From: an uncultured Caldilineaceae bacterium
GTDB lineage: Bacteria > Chloroflexota > Anaerolineae > Caldilineales > Caldilineaceae
Direction: 5' to 3'
DNA: 64,000 bases
NCBI GenBank assembly: GCA_951812725.1
Contig: OX638330.1
Location: forward strand, 1,426,001-1,490,000
The position numbers and the translations under genes are program-made. The notes below the pieces were generated by a model, which had not been told where the DNA came from, searched no databases, and worked only from the letters and a program-made list of their open reading frames with translations. This document shows positions 1-8,514 of the stretch, piece after piece. Position 1 is the stretch's first letter. Every line of letters starts with the position of its first letter.

Positions 1-106
1 CAGTCGGGTCTCCGTTGGTCGTTGCGGCCGCTGAGAGTCGAGTGGCAATTGGGGCAGAGAGGCGGTTATCTTTACGGTCCTACTGACATTCTAAGCGCTG
101 CTGGGA

Positions 107-946
107 TCATGGCTGCCCGAGCACGTCCGACAGATAGCGGGCCTTGGTAATGCTTACAACTTCATCCGGATCGCGCTGCCACCAGTTGCGCTCGGAGAAA
201 ATCTCCACTTCGCGATAGCCGTCGTAGCCGGTCGCTTCGACCAGGCGGCGAATGCGGCCGATGTCGATGACGCCGTCGCCCATCATGCCGCGGTCCAGGC
301 GCAGGTCGGTCGTGTTCATCAACCAGTCGCATACGTGGAAGGAGACGATGCGGCCGGCTGCGCGCTGGAGTTCATGCTCCAAATTGGGGTCCCACCAGAC
401 ATGGTACACGTCGACGACGATGCCCAGCTCCGGGCCGGCATCCAGTTCTTCAATCCAGTCGTTGGCCTGGCTCAAGGTGGAGAGGCAGGAACGGAAGGCG
501 CATATCATCGGGTGCAAGGGTTCCAGAGCAAGGGCTACGCCTGCCTGCGCGGCGTAGGGCAGGACCTCGGCCAGGCCCTCCAGGCAGCGCGCGCGGGCCG
601 CGGGCAGGTCTTTTGAGCCTTCGGGAAGCCCACCGGCGACGAAGACGAGGCACTCTGCTCCGAGCTCTGCGGCCTCGTCGATGGCCCGCCTTGTATCCTG
701 CAGGTTGGCCTGGAATCGTTGTGGGTCCGAGTCGGTCAGCAGACCGCCGACGCAGAGACTGGTGACGTTCATTTGGTGATCGCGGAGGGACTGCCGGGCG
801 GCGGCCACGCCAACCTCGTGCAGTTTGTCGCGCACGATGCCAATTGCATGGACGCCGTGGCGGGCGTAGCCTTCGATCGCCTGGGGCAAGGACCACTGGT
901 GCAGGGTGGTAAATTGGTTGATGGCTAGATTGCTGAAGTCGCTCAT
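107..946 (-). CDS. sugar phosphate isomerase/epimerase family TIM-barrel protein
   Basis: Cytoplasmic (alpha/beta)8-barrel protein of the xylose-isomerase-like/AP-endonuclease-2 fold, 279 aa, the normal length for the family. The expected divalent-metal ligands are visible: Glu142 in LEPLHP, Asp179 and His182 in VVDVYH, His204 in SFHVCDW, Glu248 near the C-terminus. Such enzymes isomerise or epimerise keto-sugars or inositol-derived ketones; the substrate cannot be told. It lies 52 bases downstream of the SDR dehydrogenase on the same strand, so the two are probably co-transcribed as a small sugar or polyol catabolic unit. The ATG at 944-946 is the only sensible start. Family assignment is firm, specific activity unknown. 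Confidence 0.85.
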   Translation of the reverse strand: MSDFSNLAINQFTTLHQWSLPQAIEGYARHGVHAIGIVRDKLHEVGVAAARQSLRDHQMNVTSLCVGGLLTDSDPQRFQANLQDTRRAIDEAAELGAECLVFVAGGLPEGSKDLPAARARCLEGLAEVLPYAAQAGVALALEPLHPMICAFRSCLSTLSQANDWIEELDAGPELGIVVDVYHVWWDPNLEHELQRAAGRIVSFHVCDWLMNTTDLRLDRGMMGDGVIDIGRIRRLVEATGYDGYREVEIFSERNWWQRDPDEVVSITKARYLSDVLGQP

Positions 947-998
947 CGGCGCCTGCCTTTACCGTGGCGCGGCCAATCAGGTGAACCTGCTGACGGGG

Positions 999-1742
999 TC
1001 AGTATGTTGCCCGTCCGCCGGATACGTCGAAAACGGCGCCGGTGGCGAAGCTGCAGGCGTCGCTGCACAGCCAGGCGACCATGTCGGCGTTTTCCTCGAT
1101 CGTTCCGAAGCGTCCCATTGGGATTTTGGCTGTCACGGTTGCGATGTACTCGGCCGTCATCTCGTCGAGGAGGTCGGTTTGGACCATCGCCGGCGCGACG
1201 CAGTTGACGATGATTCCGCGCTGGGCCAGCTCTTTGCCCAGCGACTTGGTGAGGGCGATGACGCCTCCCTTGGCTGCCGAGTAGGCGCTGGCGTTGGCGT
1301 TGCCCTCTTTTCCAGCCACCGACGCCACGTTGACGATCCGGCCCCCACCCTGCTCCAGCATGAAAGGAATGACTGCCCGACAACAGAGATAGACCGCGGT
1401 CAGGTCGGTGGCGATGACCCGGTCCCAATCCTGCAGGGGGTATTCCCAGGTCGGAAAGGTCGGGCCGGCGATGCCGGCGTTGTTGACCAGGATGTCGATT
1501 ACGCCCAGTTGGGCCAGCGTGTCCTGTACGGCCTGTTCTACGCTGGCCGGTTCGGTCACATCGACGGCAAAAATGGCATCGAAGGCCTGGCCGGCCTCGC
1601 TGCCGCGCAGGCTGTCCGGGTTCAGGTCCCACACCGCCACAGCCGCGCCGGCGCCGGCCAGCTGCTGGGCGATTCCCAGGCCGATTCCTTTGGCCCCTCC
1701 TGTGACAACTGCTGTGCGACCGTTGAAATCATATTGGATCAT
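999..1742 (-). CDS. SDR family NAD(P)-dependent oxidoreductase
   Basis: Classical short-chain dehydrogenase/reductase, 247 aa. The Rossmann motif TGGAKGIG is at residues 14-21, NNAG at 87-90, catalytic Ser141 and the Tyr154-x3-Lys158 pair (YSAAK) follow. It resembles the FabG/glucose-dehydrogenase branch, which oxidises secondary alcohols of sugars, polyols or 3-oxoacyl chains. It is first in a two-gene minus-strand unit with the TIM-barrel isomerase and is divergent from a Gfo/Idh dehydrogenase, so a sugar or polyol substrate is more likely than fatty-acid synthesis. That is inference from context. Confidence 0.9.
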   Translation of the reverse strand: MIQYDFNGRTAVVTGGAKGIGLGIAQQLAGAGAAVAVWDLNPDSLRGSEAGQAFDAIFAVDVTEPASVEQAVQDTLAQLGVIDILVNNAGIAGPTFPTWEYPLQDWDRVIATDLTAVYLCCRAVIPFMLEQGGGRIVNVASVAGKEGNANASAYSAAKGGVIALTKSLGKELAQRGIIVNCVAPAMVQTDLLDEMTAEYIATVTAKIPMGRFGTIEENADMVAWLCSDACSFATGAVFDVSGGRATY

Positions 1743-1989
1743 CTGACTGGTCCTTGGGTGGCCCGGTATCTGTGTTCATATTGCGGAGGCAGCCAGGGCG
1801 GCGCCGCCGAGATCGTACAGCTATGTATCCTGTCGGTACAGTGACTGTTCACTTATACCTCAATTCGGGGGAAAGCGCTACAGAAGCGGTCGATACTGCG
1901 GATGTACTGCCATTCAAAACGGGTTGGTCAGAACCGAGGTGAATCAGCTAAAATGCTGCCAGACTGAGCCGCAGCACCGGAGCTGATAG

Positions 1990-3036
1990 ATGGGTCAAAT
2001 TCGCATAGTTGTAATTGGGGCCGGTACGATGGGTCGCCGGCACATTGAATACATCGGCGCCAGCGAGGCCTGTGAACTGGCCGCGGTATGCGATCCCGAT
2101 GCTGGGGCGGCAGTACTGGCGGCTGAGAATGGCGTGCCGTTCTTTCATGACGCGATCGAGGCCCTGGACCTGGCCGCGCCGGACGGCGCGGTTATTGCCG
2201 CGCCTACGCAGCTGCACGAGGAGCTGGCGATGGCATGTATCCGCCGCGGGGTCGCGCCGCTGGTGGAGAAGCCGATCACGGGCGAACTCGATGAAGGGCA
2301 CAGGCTGGTGGATGAGGCCACTGCGGCCGGCGTGCCGATCCTGGTGGGACACCACAGGCGCTATCATCCCCGAATAAGACGGCTATGGGAGCTGGTACAG
2401 GGTGGAGCGATTGGGCCGCTGATAGGAGTCTCACTTTTGTGGGCGGTCAAGAAGCCGGACGGATACTACGACATTGTCTGGCGTACGCGTGCGGGCGGGG
2501 GGCCGGTGCTCATCAACCTTATTCATGAACTTGATACATTGCGCTACATCTGCGGCGAGATTACGAGCGTGTACGCGGCCAGCAGCTCGGCGACGCGAGG
2601 ATTCGAGGTTGAGGACACGGCGGCGATTACGCTTACTTTTGCAGGAGGCGTTGTCGGCTCGATCTTTCTCTCCGACGCGACACCTTCGCCATGGTCCTAC
2701 GAGCTAACGATGTTCGAGAATCCATCGTACGCGCATGTGGCCGAGAACTGTGCTTTCTTCTTTGGCAGGGAGGGTTCGCTTGCCTTCCCGAAGATGGAGC
2801 TGTGGCGCTATCCGGCGGCCGGCAGCGCGGGCTGGGAGCATCCGCTCGAGCTGGACATGTATGCGCCTGAGGATGTTGACCCGCTGGCGGCGCAAATTGC
2901 CCATTTCTGCCGTGTAATCGAGGGGGAGGAGGCGCCCTTGGTCAGCGGCGTTGAGGGCCTGCGAACGCTGGCGGCAACGCAGGCCGTGCTGACCTCCGGT
3001 CGCGAGGGAAGGCCGGTTGATTTGCCTGCGGTATGA
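1990..3036 (+). CDS. Gfo/Idh/MocA family oxidoreductase
   Basis: NAD(P)-dependent dehydrogenase of 348 aa. The N-terminal Rossmann domain has GAGTMG at residues 10-15 and the family EKP motif at 93-95 (VEKPIT). The C-terminal alpha/beta domain carries the expected catalytic-region histidine (His179 in NLIHELD). Members oxidise cyclic polyols, aldoses or sugar nucleotides. It is transcribed divergently from the SDR/isomerase pair across a 247-base gap, in which I see no convincing promoter. One of four members of this family in the window. Confidence 0.88.
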   Translation: MGQIRIVVIGAGTMGRRHIEYIGASEACELAAVCDPDAGAAVLAAENGVPFFHDAIEALDLAAPDGAVIAAPTQLHEELAMACIRRGVAPLVEKPITGELDEGHRLVDEATAAGVPILVGHHRRYHPRIRRLWELVQGGAIGPLIGVSLLWAVKKPDGYYDIVWRTRAGGGPVLINLIHELDTLRYICGEITSVYAASSSATRGFEVEDTAAITLTFAGGVVGSIFLSDATPSPWSYELTMFENPSYAHVAENCAFFFGREGSLAFPKMELWRYPAAGSAGWEHPLELDMYAPEDVDPLAAQIAHFCRVIEGEEAPLVSGVEGLRTLAATQAVLTSGREGRPVDLPAV

Positions 3037-3554
3037 GCTGTAGAGCTCTGGGACTATCAGGCCGACACCTTGACCGGTGATATGGAGCGATATTTTCCTT
3101 CAGGTGGGGCGGCGGGTTCCACTTGCCAGGATCCGTTGACATTTTGGGAAGGCTGTTCAGATGTCAACATGAACTGAAAGCCTGCAGGCCTGTTAGGGAT
3201 GTTTCTCGCTTGACTGTTGAAATAGACAAAACCAATTGATCCGCGAAGTCACGCGAAGGGTCGCGAAGAACACCTTTTTTTCGGCGGAGGACGCGGAGAA
3301 CACCAGAGGCGTATCGAATTTTCTTTGCGCAGCTGCGCCGCCCTTCGAAGATCAGGCGGAAATTGCACCCGGAAGTCATTGTTCAGACAAACGTCAACGA
3401 GCCCTAGAAGTTGGTTCGATGGATGTAACTGTTACGCCAAAGACAGAGTCTGTCTTGCCAAGCCAGTCAATCCCGCTGCCATTCGGGCTAATTCACCGTG
3501 TCTTATCTGGCGGCGGCCAACTTGGATGAGCCGCAACGCCGGAATGAGGGCGTA
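3037..3554. other. intergenic region with CGCGAAG direct repeats
   Basis: No gene is supported here. CGCGAAG occurs at 3242-3248, 3252-3258 and 3262-3268, about ten bases apart, with the variant CGCGGAG at 3292-3298. From memory, similar CGCGAAG-rich stretches are scattered between genes in other large environmental genomes. The apparent reading frames across this stretch have no family-like sequence. GAGCT-GTAG-AGCTC at about 3037-3052 could form a short hairpin after the dehydrogenase gene but lacks a T-run. Confidence 0.4.
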
Positions 3555-3637
3555 CGGTCGGTGAGGCATGTTTTTGTAGGGGGGCGTTGCGGGGGCGCAG
3601 CCCCTGCACAAGGGAGGGCCGAAGGCCCGACCGCCCA
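3555..3637 (+). repeat. dispersed GC-rich repeat, core-only copy (R1)
   Basis: Core of the dispersed element, running from CGGTCGGTGAGG to GACCGCCCA. It contains the invariant GCGGGGGCGCAGCCCCTGC segment and a terminal hairpin: arms GGGCC (3616-3620) and GGCCC (3624-3628) around GAA. No related left flank is recognisable. Two GTGGTCA-type heptamers (3646-3659) follow directly, as they do beside copy R2. It lies between two plus-strand genes. Confidence 0.85.
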
Positions 3638-3738
3638 GAACTGCAGTGGTCAGTGGTTAGTGAGAAACGCTTTCGCTTGCCTCAGACAGGATGGCAAAAT
3701 GACAGCGGATGGGTGGTTGTCAATGGAGGACTAACGAA

Positions 3739-4173
3739 ATGGGTAGTTTCCACGTGGATATTGGTGACAGTGTATCGTTCAGCAAGACTGTCGGTGAGAG
3801 CGACGTTTATCTCTTTGCCGGCATCACCGGCGACCTTGCGCCAAACCATGTCGATGAAGAGTATATGAAGCGTTCCAGCTACGGCAGCCGCATAGCCCAC
3901 GGCGCGTTGCTGATCGGCTACATGTCGACTGCATCATCGATGGCGATTGCCGACTCGCGCAGCAGCGCTGGGGAGACGCCTGTCTCGCTGGGTTACGACC
4001 GCATTCGATTTCTGGCGCCGGTCTTCCTCGGGGACACTATCACGGTTCAGTACGAGATTGTCAGCATCGACGAACAGCGCAGGCGCTCGGTTGCAGACAT
4101 ACGCGTTACCAGTCAGTCCGGGACGCTTGTTGCCGTGGCGCAACATATCCTCAAATGGGTGGCAAACAGCTAG
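3739..4173 (+). CDS. MaoC family dehydratase
   Basis: Single hot-dog-fold protein of 144 aa with the hydratase-2 signature: F-A-G-I-T-G-Asp32-x-A-P-x-His37-x-Asp39, followed by GSRIAHG at 49-55. The usual Asn-Pro of the motif is Ala-Pro here. Members hydrate trans-2-enoyl-CoA to (R)-3-hydroxyacyl-CoA or act on mesaconyl-type thioesters. The ATG at 3739 is chosen over one 30 bases upstream because AATGGAGG lies at the right distance before it. It is followed after 16 bases by a PhyH oxygenase; the two form an operon, compatible with alpha- and beta-oxidation of a branched acyl compound, which is inference. Confidence 0.88.
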   Translation: MGSFHVDIGDSVSFSKTVGESDVYLFAGITGDLAPNHVDEEYMKRSSYGSRIAHGALLIGYMSTASSMAIADSRSSAGETPVSLGYDRIRFLAPVFLGDTITVQYEIVSIDEQRRRSVADIRVTSQSGTLVAVAQHILKWVANS

Positions 4174-4189
4174 CGAATCGGAGGGGATA

Positions 4190-4933
4190 ATGAGTCAAGA
4201 GTGGCGAGAGCAGCTTGCGGAAACAGCGGTTCTCAATCTGGGTCAGGTCATTCAAGGAGAGGAGTTGGAGGAGCTGCGAAGCTTGTTCGACGCGGATCGG
4301 GCCAACCACCGTTATTTCTGGCACGCTTACGGTCACCATCAGCAGGCGAACTACGATGCGTTGATTACCAGCCCGCGTTTTGACGAGCTGATACGCCATC
4401 CGCGCATCTTGCCTGTAATTGAAGAGCTGATGGGGGGGCCGGTCTGTTTCGGGGAGATCGGCCTACGCTACATGGGGCCCTATGACGGCCAGCTTCACCG
4501 GCAATGGCACCGGGACAAGCCGCACTGGCCGGAGCATCCGCTGCGGATGGACTACATGCAGCTGATGGTCTATCTGACCGATGTGGATGAGAGCACCCAC
4601 TGCATCTCGTTTTCGCCCGAGTCGATCGACCAGCCGATTCTGGCGGATAAGCAGTCCCAACTGGCCCGCGGCGGCATCTATGACCTGCACGGACCGGCCG
4701 GGACTTGCGCACTCTTCAATGTGGCTGCTCTGCATACGGCAACAACCCGGCCCACCGCGTCCGAGCGTAAGACGGTACAGATCTATTACGGGCACAGGGA
4801 CCGCGCGCCGCTCTCTAACGATTCCGGTATCCCCGCCCCGTTGTGGCGAGACCATGCGGACGCGGAAACGCGGGCCTTTTACGGTGTTCTGAATCAGCGT
4901 ACCAGGACCTACATGGCCGCGTTTGGCAGCTGA
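4190..4933 (+). CDS. phytanoyl-CoA dioxygenase (PhyH) family protein
   Basis: Fe(II)/2-oxoglutarate-dependent oxygenase with a double-stranded beta-helix, 247 aa. The facial triad is visible: His107-x-Asp109 (WHRDKPHW) and distal His182 (ALHTATTRP), with Arg193 placed to bind 2-oxoglutarate. The start at 4190 is set by GGAGGGG six bases upstream; an in-frame extension further upstream would overlap the maoC gene. Bacterial PhyH proteins hydroxylate very diverse substrates, so hydroxylation of phytanoyl-CoA should not be assumed. It ends 11 bases before the convergent Gfo/Idh gene. Confidence 0.88.
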   Translation: MSQEWREQLAETAVLNLGQVIQGEELEELRSLFDADRANHRYFWHAYGHHQQANYDALITSPRFDELIRHPRILPVIEELMGGPVCFGEIGLRYMGPYDGQLHRQWHRDKPHWPEHPLRMDYMQLMVYLTDVDESTHCISFSPESIDQPILADKQSQLARGGIYDLHGPAGTCALFNVAALHTATTRPTASERKTVQIYYGHRDRAPLSNDSGIPAPLWRDHADAETRAFYGVLNQRTRTYMAAFGS

Positions 4934-4944
4934 CCTTGCCGAGC

Positions 4945-6024
4945 TCAGACTGGACTGATTTCGCGGCAGCGCTCCAGAATCTCCACCTGCCGCCGCACGC
5001 TTGCCGCTGAAATCGCGGCCGGTGTTCCTGCGCGGACGGTATTGTAAATGTCTTCGTAGAGAGTGAACATCCCGGTGAAGAAGTTGAACTCTGGTGTGAA
5101 AGACTCCTCTTTCCACGGCAATGTTTCACGGTTGTAGCTGCGATCGGGCGTCGGCTTGGTATCCAATACCAGCGGCGGCGCTTCATCCGGGTCGAAGTAC
5201 TTCCAGCGAATTTCGCGGCGGTCGGCGCTGACGAGCGTTCCCTGGGTGCCCATGACAAGCCAGGCGTCCTGGGGAAAGGCGCAACAGTTCGACATTTCAA
5301 CGTCGATGACGGGACCGTCGTTGGGTTTGATGACCAGCTTGACGTGGCTTTCGGCGTCACCTGCAAACAGGGGCGTTGTTTCCATCTGGCAGAAGATTTC
5401 AGGATTGGGATCGTCGAAGAAGTGAATGGCCCAATCGATGGAATGGGCGCCTTTGTTGTTCAGGTCGCCGCCGCCGTACTTCTTTAGTGTCTGCCAGTCC
5501 CAGCGTCTGCGAAAGCCGTTGCCGGTGATGCGCATCTGAACTATTCGGCCCAAAACGCCCGAATCGACAACCTCTTTCACCTTGAGGAAATCTGCATGGT
5601 AGCGATAGTTCTGATTGACTGTGAGAAGCATGCCGGTCTCTTCGGCGACGGCGATCATCTCGTCGACACCTTCCAGGGTTGGGGCCATCGGCTTCTCGAC
5701 GATGACATGCTTGCCGGCCCGCAAGGCCGCGGACACGTCGCTCACGTGCAGCTGGCTTGGCGTTGCAACGACGAGCAGCTCAACCGCTTTGTCGGCGATA
5801 ATCTCGTCGATGGTGGAATATGCCAGGCAGTCGAAGCGGTCAATTGCTTCCTCCTGGCGGGCGGGGTCGGGATCACATACGGCGGTGACGTTGAAATTTT
5901 CACCTATCTGGGCCAATACGTTGGCGTGGATGCCCCAGCCGCTTCGGCCCAAGCCGCTGATGCCGATGCGCAACGGCTCGCCGTTGTTCGTCTCAGGGCT
6001 ACTGGTTTGTGTTGACTCTGCCAT
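4945..6024 (-). CDS. Gfo/Idh/MocA family oxidoreductase
   Basis: 359 aa dehydrogenase with an N-terminal Ser/Thr-rich tail of about 18 residues, the nucleotide-binding GLGRSGWG at 24-31 and EKP at 110-112. The C-terminal domain has the usual beta-sheet with NNKGAHSIDW. The RBS GAAAGG lies about ten bases before the ATG. It is convergent with the maoC-PhyH pair and preceded by a leader with two hairpins (6067-6137). Substrate unknown, probably a sugar or polyol. Confidence 0.88.
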   Translation of the reverse strand: MAESTQTSSPETNNGEPLRIGISGLGRSGWGIHANVLAQIGENFNVTAVCDPDPARQEEAIDRFDCLAYSTIDEIIADKAVELLVVATPSQLHVSDVSAALRAGKHVIVEKPMAPTLEGVDEMIAVAEETGMLLTVNQNYRYHADFLKVKEVVDSGVLGRIVQMRITGNGFRRRWDWQTLKKYGGGDLNNKGAHSIDWAIHFFDDPNPEIFCQMETTPLFAGDAESHVKLVIKPNDGPVIDVEMSNCCAFPQDAWLVMGTQGTLVSADRREIRWKYFDPDEAPPLVLDTKPTPDRSYNRETLPWKEESFTPEFNFFTGMFTLYEDIYNTVRAGTPAAISAASVRRQVEILERCREISPV

Positions 6025-6066
6025 TCTTGGTTTCCTTTCTGGGAAAATTCTTTACACTGATGCAAT

Positions 6067-6137
6067 GCCCGGGTTCGGGCACTGCCCTTTAATGATATGC
6101 ATGTAGAAGGGTGCCGCCGGTCTAGTGCGCCGGCGGC
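6067..6137 (-). promoter_or_regulatory. structured 5' leader of the Gfo/Idh gene
   Basis: Two inverted repeats lie 43-113 bases upstream of the start at 6024: GCCCG-GGTT-CGGGC at about 6067-6080, and a perfect 8-bp stem GCCGCCGG (6113-6120) / CCGGCGGC (6130-6137) with a 9-base loop. Neither is followed by a T-run in either direction. They could be mRNA leader structure or operator sites. Function is not shown by the sequence. Confidence 0.35.
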
Positions 6138-6318
6138 AGCGTGCATAAGAATATCAGAAAGCATGGCGAAAGTGTAAAGAAAGGGCCAGTGAGATTGCGT
6201 CTCTTCGGTTGTTCAGGCTCTTCTGGCTCCAGGAGAGTTACGCCGCCACTGCGTACTGCGTTCGTTTCCCGGTGACTTCCAAGCCACACACATTGTTTTT
6301 TGACCGGCCAGAGCTGCA

Positions 6319-6360
6319 GTGGTCAGTGGTCAGTGGTTAGTGGTCAGTGGTTAGTGGTCA
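6319..6360. repeat. tandem heptanucleotide array GTGGT(C/T)A x6
   Basis: Six exact-register copies of a 7-bp unit: GTGGTCA, GTGGTCA, GTGGTTA, GTGGTCA, GTGGTTA, GTGGTCA. The array is preceded by CTGCA, as are the shorter arrays at 3646-3659 and 6503-6530. It lies in the 926-base divergent gap between a Gfo/Idh gene and the radical SAM gene, which otherwise holds only repeats and a leader. Confidence 0.9.
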
Positions 6361-6394
6361 GAGGACTGAGAACGCAAGTGAGGTAGGAGACATT

Positions 6395-6495
6395 GTTGGC
6401 TAGACACGTTGCTGGGAAAGAATGAACAAGGTGGCTAGCCAGGGCGGGGCGTTGCGGGGGCGCAGCCCCTGCACGAGGGAGGTCCGAAGGCGCGG
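6395..6495 (+). repeat. dispersed GC-rich repeat, degenerate copy (R2)
   Basis: Left flank of the GTTGGCTAGACAC...GCTGGG type, shared with R3 and R5, joined to a decayed core. The GCGGGGGCGCAGCCCCTGC part is intact, but the terminal hairpin has lost pairing (GGTCC-GAA-GGCGC). Followed by a degenerate heptamer array. Confidence 0.8.
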
Positions 6496-6502
6496 AACTG
6501 CA

Positions 6503-6530
6503 GTGGTCAGGGGTCAGGGGTCAGTGATCA
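6503..6530. repeat. degenerate heptanucleotide array x4
   Basis: GTGGTCA, GGGGTCA, GGGGTCA, GTGATCA in register, following CTGCA. Same family as the array at 6319-6360. Confidence 0.75.
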
Positions 6531-6587
6531 GTAACTTCTGCGGTTGGAGGTCGGTGGGTTGAAGCGGCAAGTGGGGGAGTAGACTCC

Positions 6588-6705
6588 GTTCGCCAGACAC
6601 GATGCTGGGGAAGAGTAAACACGGTCGGTGAGCGATGGTTTTGTAGGGGGGCGTTGCGGGGGCGCAGCCCCTGCACAAGGGAGGCCGCTTGCGGCCGACC
6701 GCCCA
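6588..6705 (+). repeat. dispersed GC-rich repeat (R3)
   Basis: Left flank with CAGACAC...ATGCTGGGGAAGA, then a complete core beginning CGGTCGGTGAG at 6622. The terminal hairpin is the GGCCGC (6683-6688) / GCGGCC (6691-6696) version. It lies only about 250 bases upstream of the radical SAM gene. Confidence 0.85.
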
Positions 6706-6871
6706 TAAGCAGAAGGAAAGTTATAGAGGAGCGAGAATCCAGTATCTGTCACGCGTTCAGCGTCGCGAAATGGCTGCTTAGGCGCGGCTGCGTTTAGCGG
6801 GAATAACGGGTCCTGGCCGCGCGATAGCGGGTGACGGGGTATAACTCTAGTGCGAACCGGTGACTGTAGGA

Positions 6872-6877
6872 TATAAT
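6872..6877 (+). promoter_or_regulatory. candidate -10 box of the radical SAM/pncB unit
   Basis: A perfect TATAAT lies 75 bases upstream of the ATG at 6952. No good -35 is present at 16-18 bases, so this is only a candidate. Confidence 0.35.
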
Positions 6878-6951
6878 CCAAGCGCGGTCGAACCGAAAGG
6901 CGAACCTGACATTGTTGTCCCTGGTCGCGGTCCCCGCTGACCGCAATTGAC

Positions 6952-8505
6952 ATGGCGCCGATGAAAACCTCAATTCTGTTGCTTTCCTGCTATGAACTCG
7001 GTCATCAGCCACTCAGCTTGGCATGGCCGCTGGCGGCTCTGCGCGCGGCCGGATTTGACGCCTCAACCGCGGACCTGGCGGTGGAAGACTTTCCCGCGCA
7101 ACGCTCTTCCGGCGCCGATCTGGTTGCCATTTCGGTGCCGATGCATACGGCGCTGCGTATCGGCGTAGATGCCGCCCGGCAGGCGCGGGCCGTAAATTCG
7201 ACAGCACACATATGCTTTTTCGGACTGTACGCCTGGCTTAACCGCGGCTATTTGCTGCAGGACAGGAACGGCGAGGGGGCAGTTGCCGATTCGGTTGCGG
7301 CGGGTGAAGCGGAGTCGGTGCTTGTGGGGCTGGCGCAGGCCCTTGGGGCAGGCAAGGCTGCGTCGGATGTGCCAGGTCTTACCACGCTGAAGAGTGCGTC
7401 TGCGCCGAGTCTGGCCCGGCTCACGCTGCCGCTGCCCGACCGAACGACCCTGCCTTCGCTGGACAGGTACGCCCATTACGTACCGGGGTCTGACCTGCCG
7501 CCGGGCGACCACGCAGGCGAAGACCACGGGGCGCCGGAAGAGCCGGTCGCCTATCCGGCCGGGTATGTAGAGGCCAGCCGCGGCTGTCTGCACACATGCC
7601 GGCATTGTCCGGTTGTACCGGTCTACAATGGGCGATTCTTCGTTGTGCCGGTCAAGACGGTACTGGCCGATATCGCCCAACAGGTGGAGAAGGGCGCCCG
7701 GCACATCACATTTGGGGACCCCGATTTCCTCAATGGGCCGGGCCATGCACGCAAGGTGGCAAGGGCACTGCATGACGCCTTCCCTCATGTCAGCTTCGAC
7801 TTTACGGCAAAGGTGGAGCATTTGCTGGAACACCGGCTGCTCTTGCCGGAACTCGCCGAGTGCGGGGCCTCATTCGTTGTCTCGGCCTTTGAATCAACCA
7901 GTGACCGTGTGCTTACCCGCCTGCAGAAGGGCCATACACGTCAGCAGATGGAGGATGCGGTTGCTGTCGTCAACGAGGCCGGCATCTCAATCCAGCCGAC
8001 CTGGATGCCATTCACGCCCTGGACAAGCCTGGACGACTACCTCCTGATGCTGCACTGGATCCGGGAGCAGGGACTGATACCGCACGTGCCGGCTGTGCAA
8101 CTTTCGATTCGGATGTTGGTCCCGCCGGGGAGCGCCCTGCTTGGCGACGATGACGCCCATGAATGGCAGGGTACGCTCGACGCAGCCAATTTTACTTATC
8201 GCTGGCTGCATCCGGATCCCCGTATGGACTCGCTTCAACGGCAGGTAGCCCGGATTGCGGAACTAGCAGGCCAGACCGAAGCTGAATCCTCTTCTGGCGC
8301 AAGTGGCGGGAACATGCCATCGCCTTCCCAAGCAGCCAGCAATCCACTTGCCGTTTTTCATCGAATTGAGCAGGCCGCCTACCAATCTGCAGGCAGTCAA
8401 TTGCCTGAGCTAGTTAATCCCTCTTCGTATCTTCCCCGGCCGCCGCGCCTTACCGAGCATTGGTTTTGCTGAGCGGAGCCCACTGCCGACCAGTTGGCCG
8501 GCTGA
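6952..8505 (+). CDS. CUAEP-tail radical SAM selenoprotein (UGA at 8470-8472 read as Sec)
   Basis: Radical SAM protein whose C-terminus runs ...TEHWFC-(TGA)-A-E-P-TADQLAG and stops at TGA 8503-8505. The Cys-stop-Ala-Glu-Pro order is exactly the tail that names the CUAEP/CCAEP-tail radical SAM (seleno)protein family, so I read TGA 8470-8472 as selenocysteine, residue 507 of 517. The 4Fe-4S motif CxxxCxxC is Cys212, Cys216, Cys219. Residues 1-130 form a degenerate B12-binding-like domain. A hairpin directly downstream of the UGA fits a bacterial SECIS. With read-through the gap to pncB shrinks from 42 to 9 bases. The reaction is unknown. ATG 6961 is an alternative start. No sel genes are in the window. 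Confidence 0.88.
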
Positions 8506-8508
8506 GCT
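8473..8508 (+). promoter_or_regulatory. candidate bacterial SECIS element
   Basis: Immediately 3' of the in-frame UGA the RNA can fold: lower stem AGC (8477-8479)/GCU (8506-8508), internal loop, upper stem 8485-8491 with 8496-8502 (six pairs, one A-C mismatch), apical loop AGUU (8492-8495). The loop has a G in its second position, 21 bases after the UGA, which matches the usual bacterial SECIS layout. Folded by eye only. Confidence 0.6.
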
Positions 8509-8514
8509 GAGCGC

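Noticed and set aside
1..106. Left edge of the window
   Set aside because: No gene, terminator or RNA feature could be supported in these bases.
3555..3637. Repeat cores as transcription terminators
   Set aside because: Several copies lie between divergent genes or in either orientation, and no T-run follows the hairpin.
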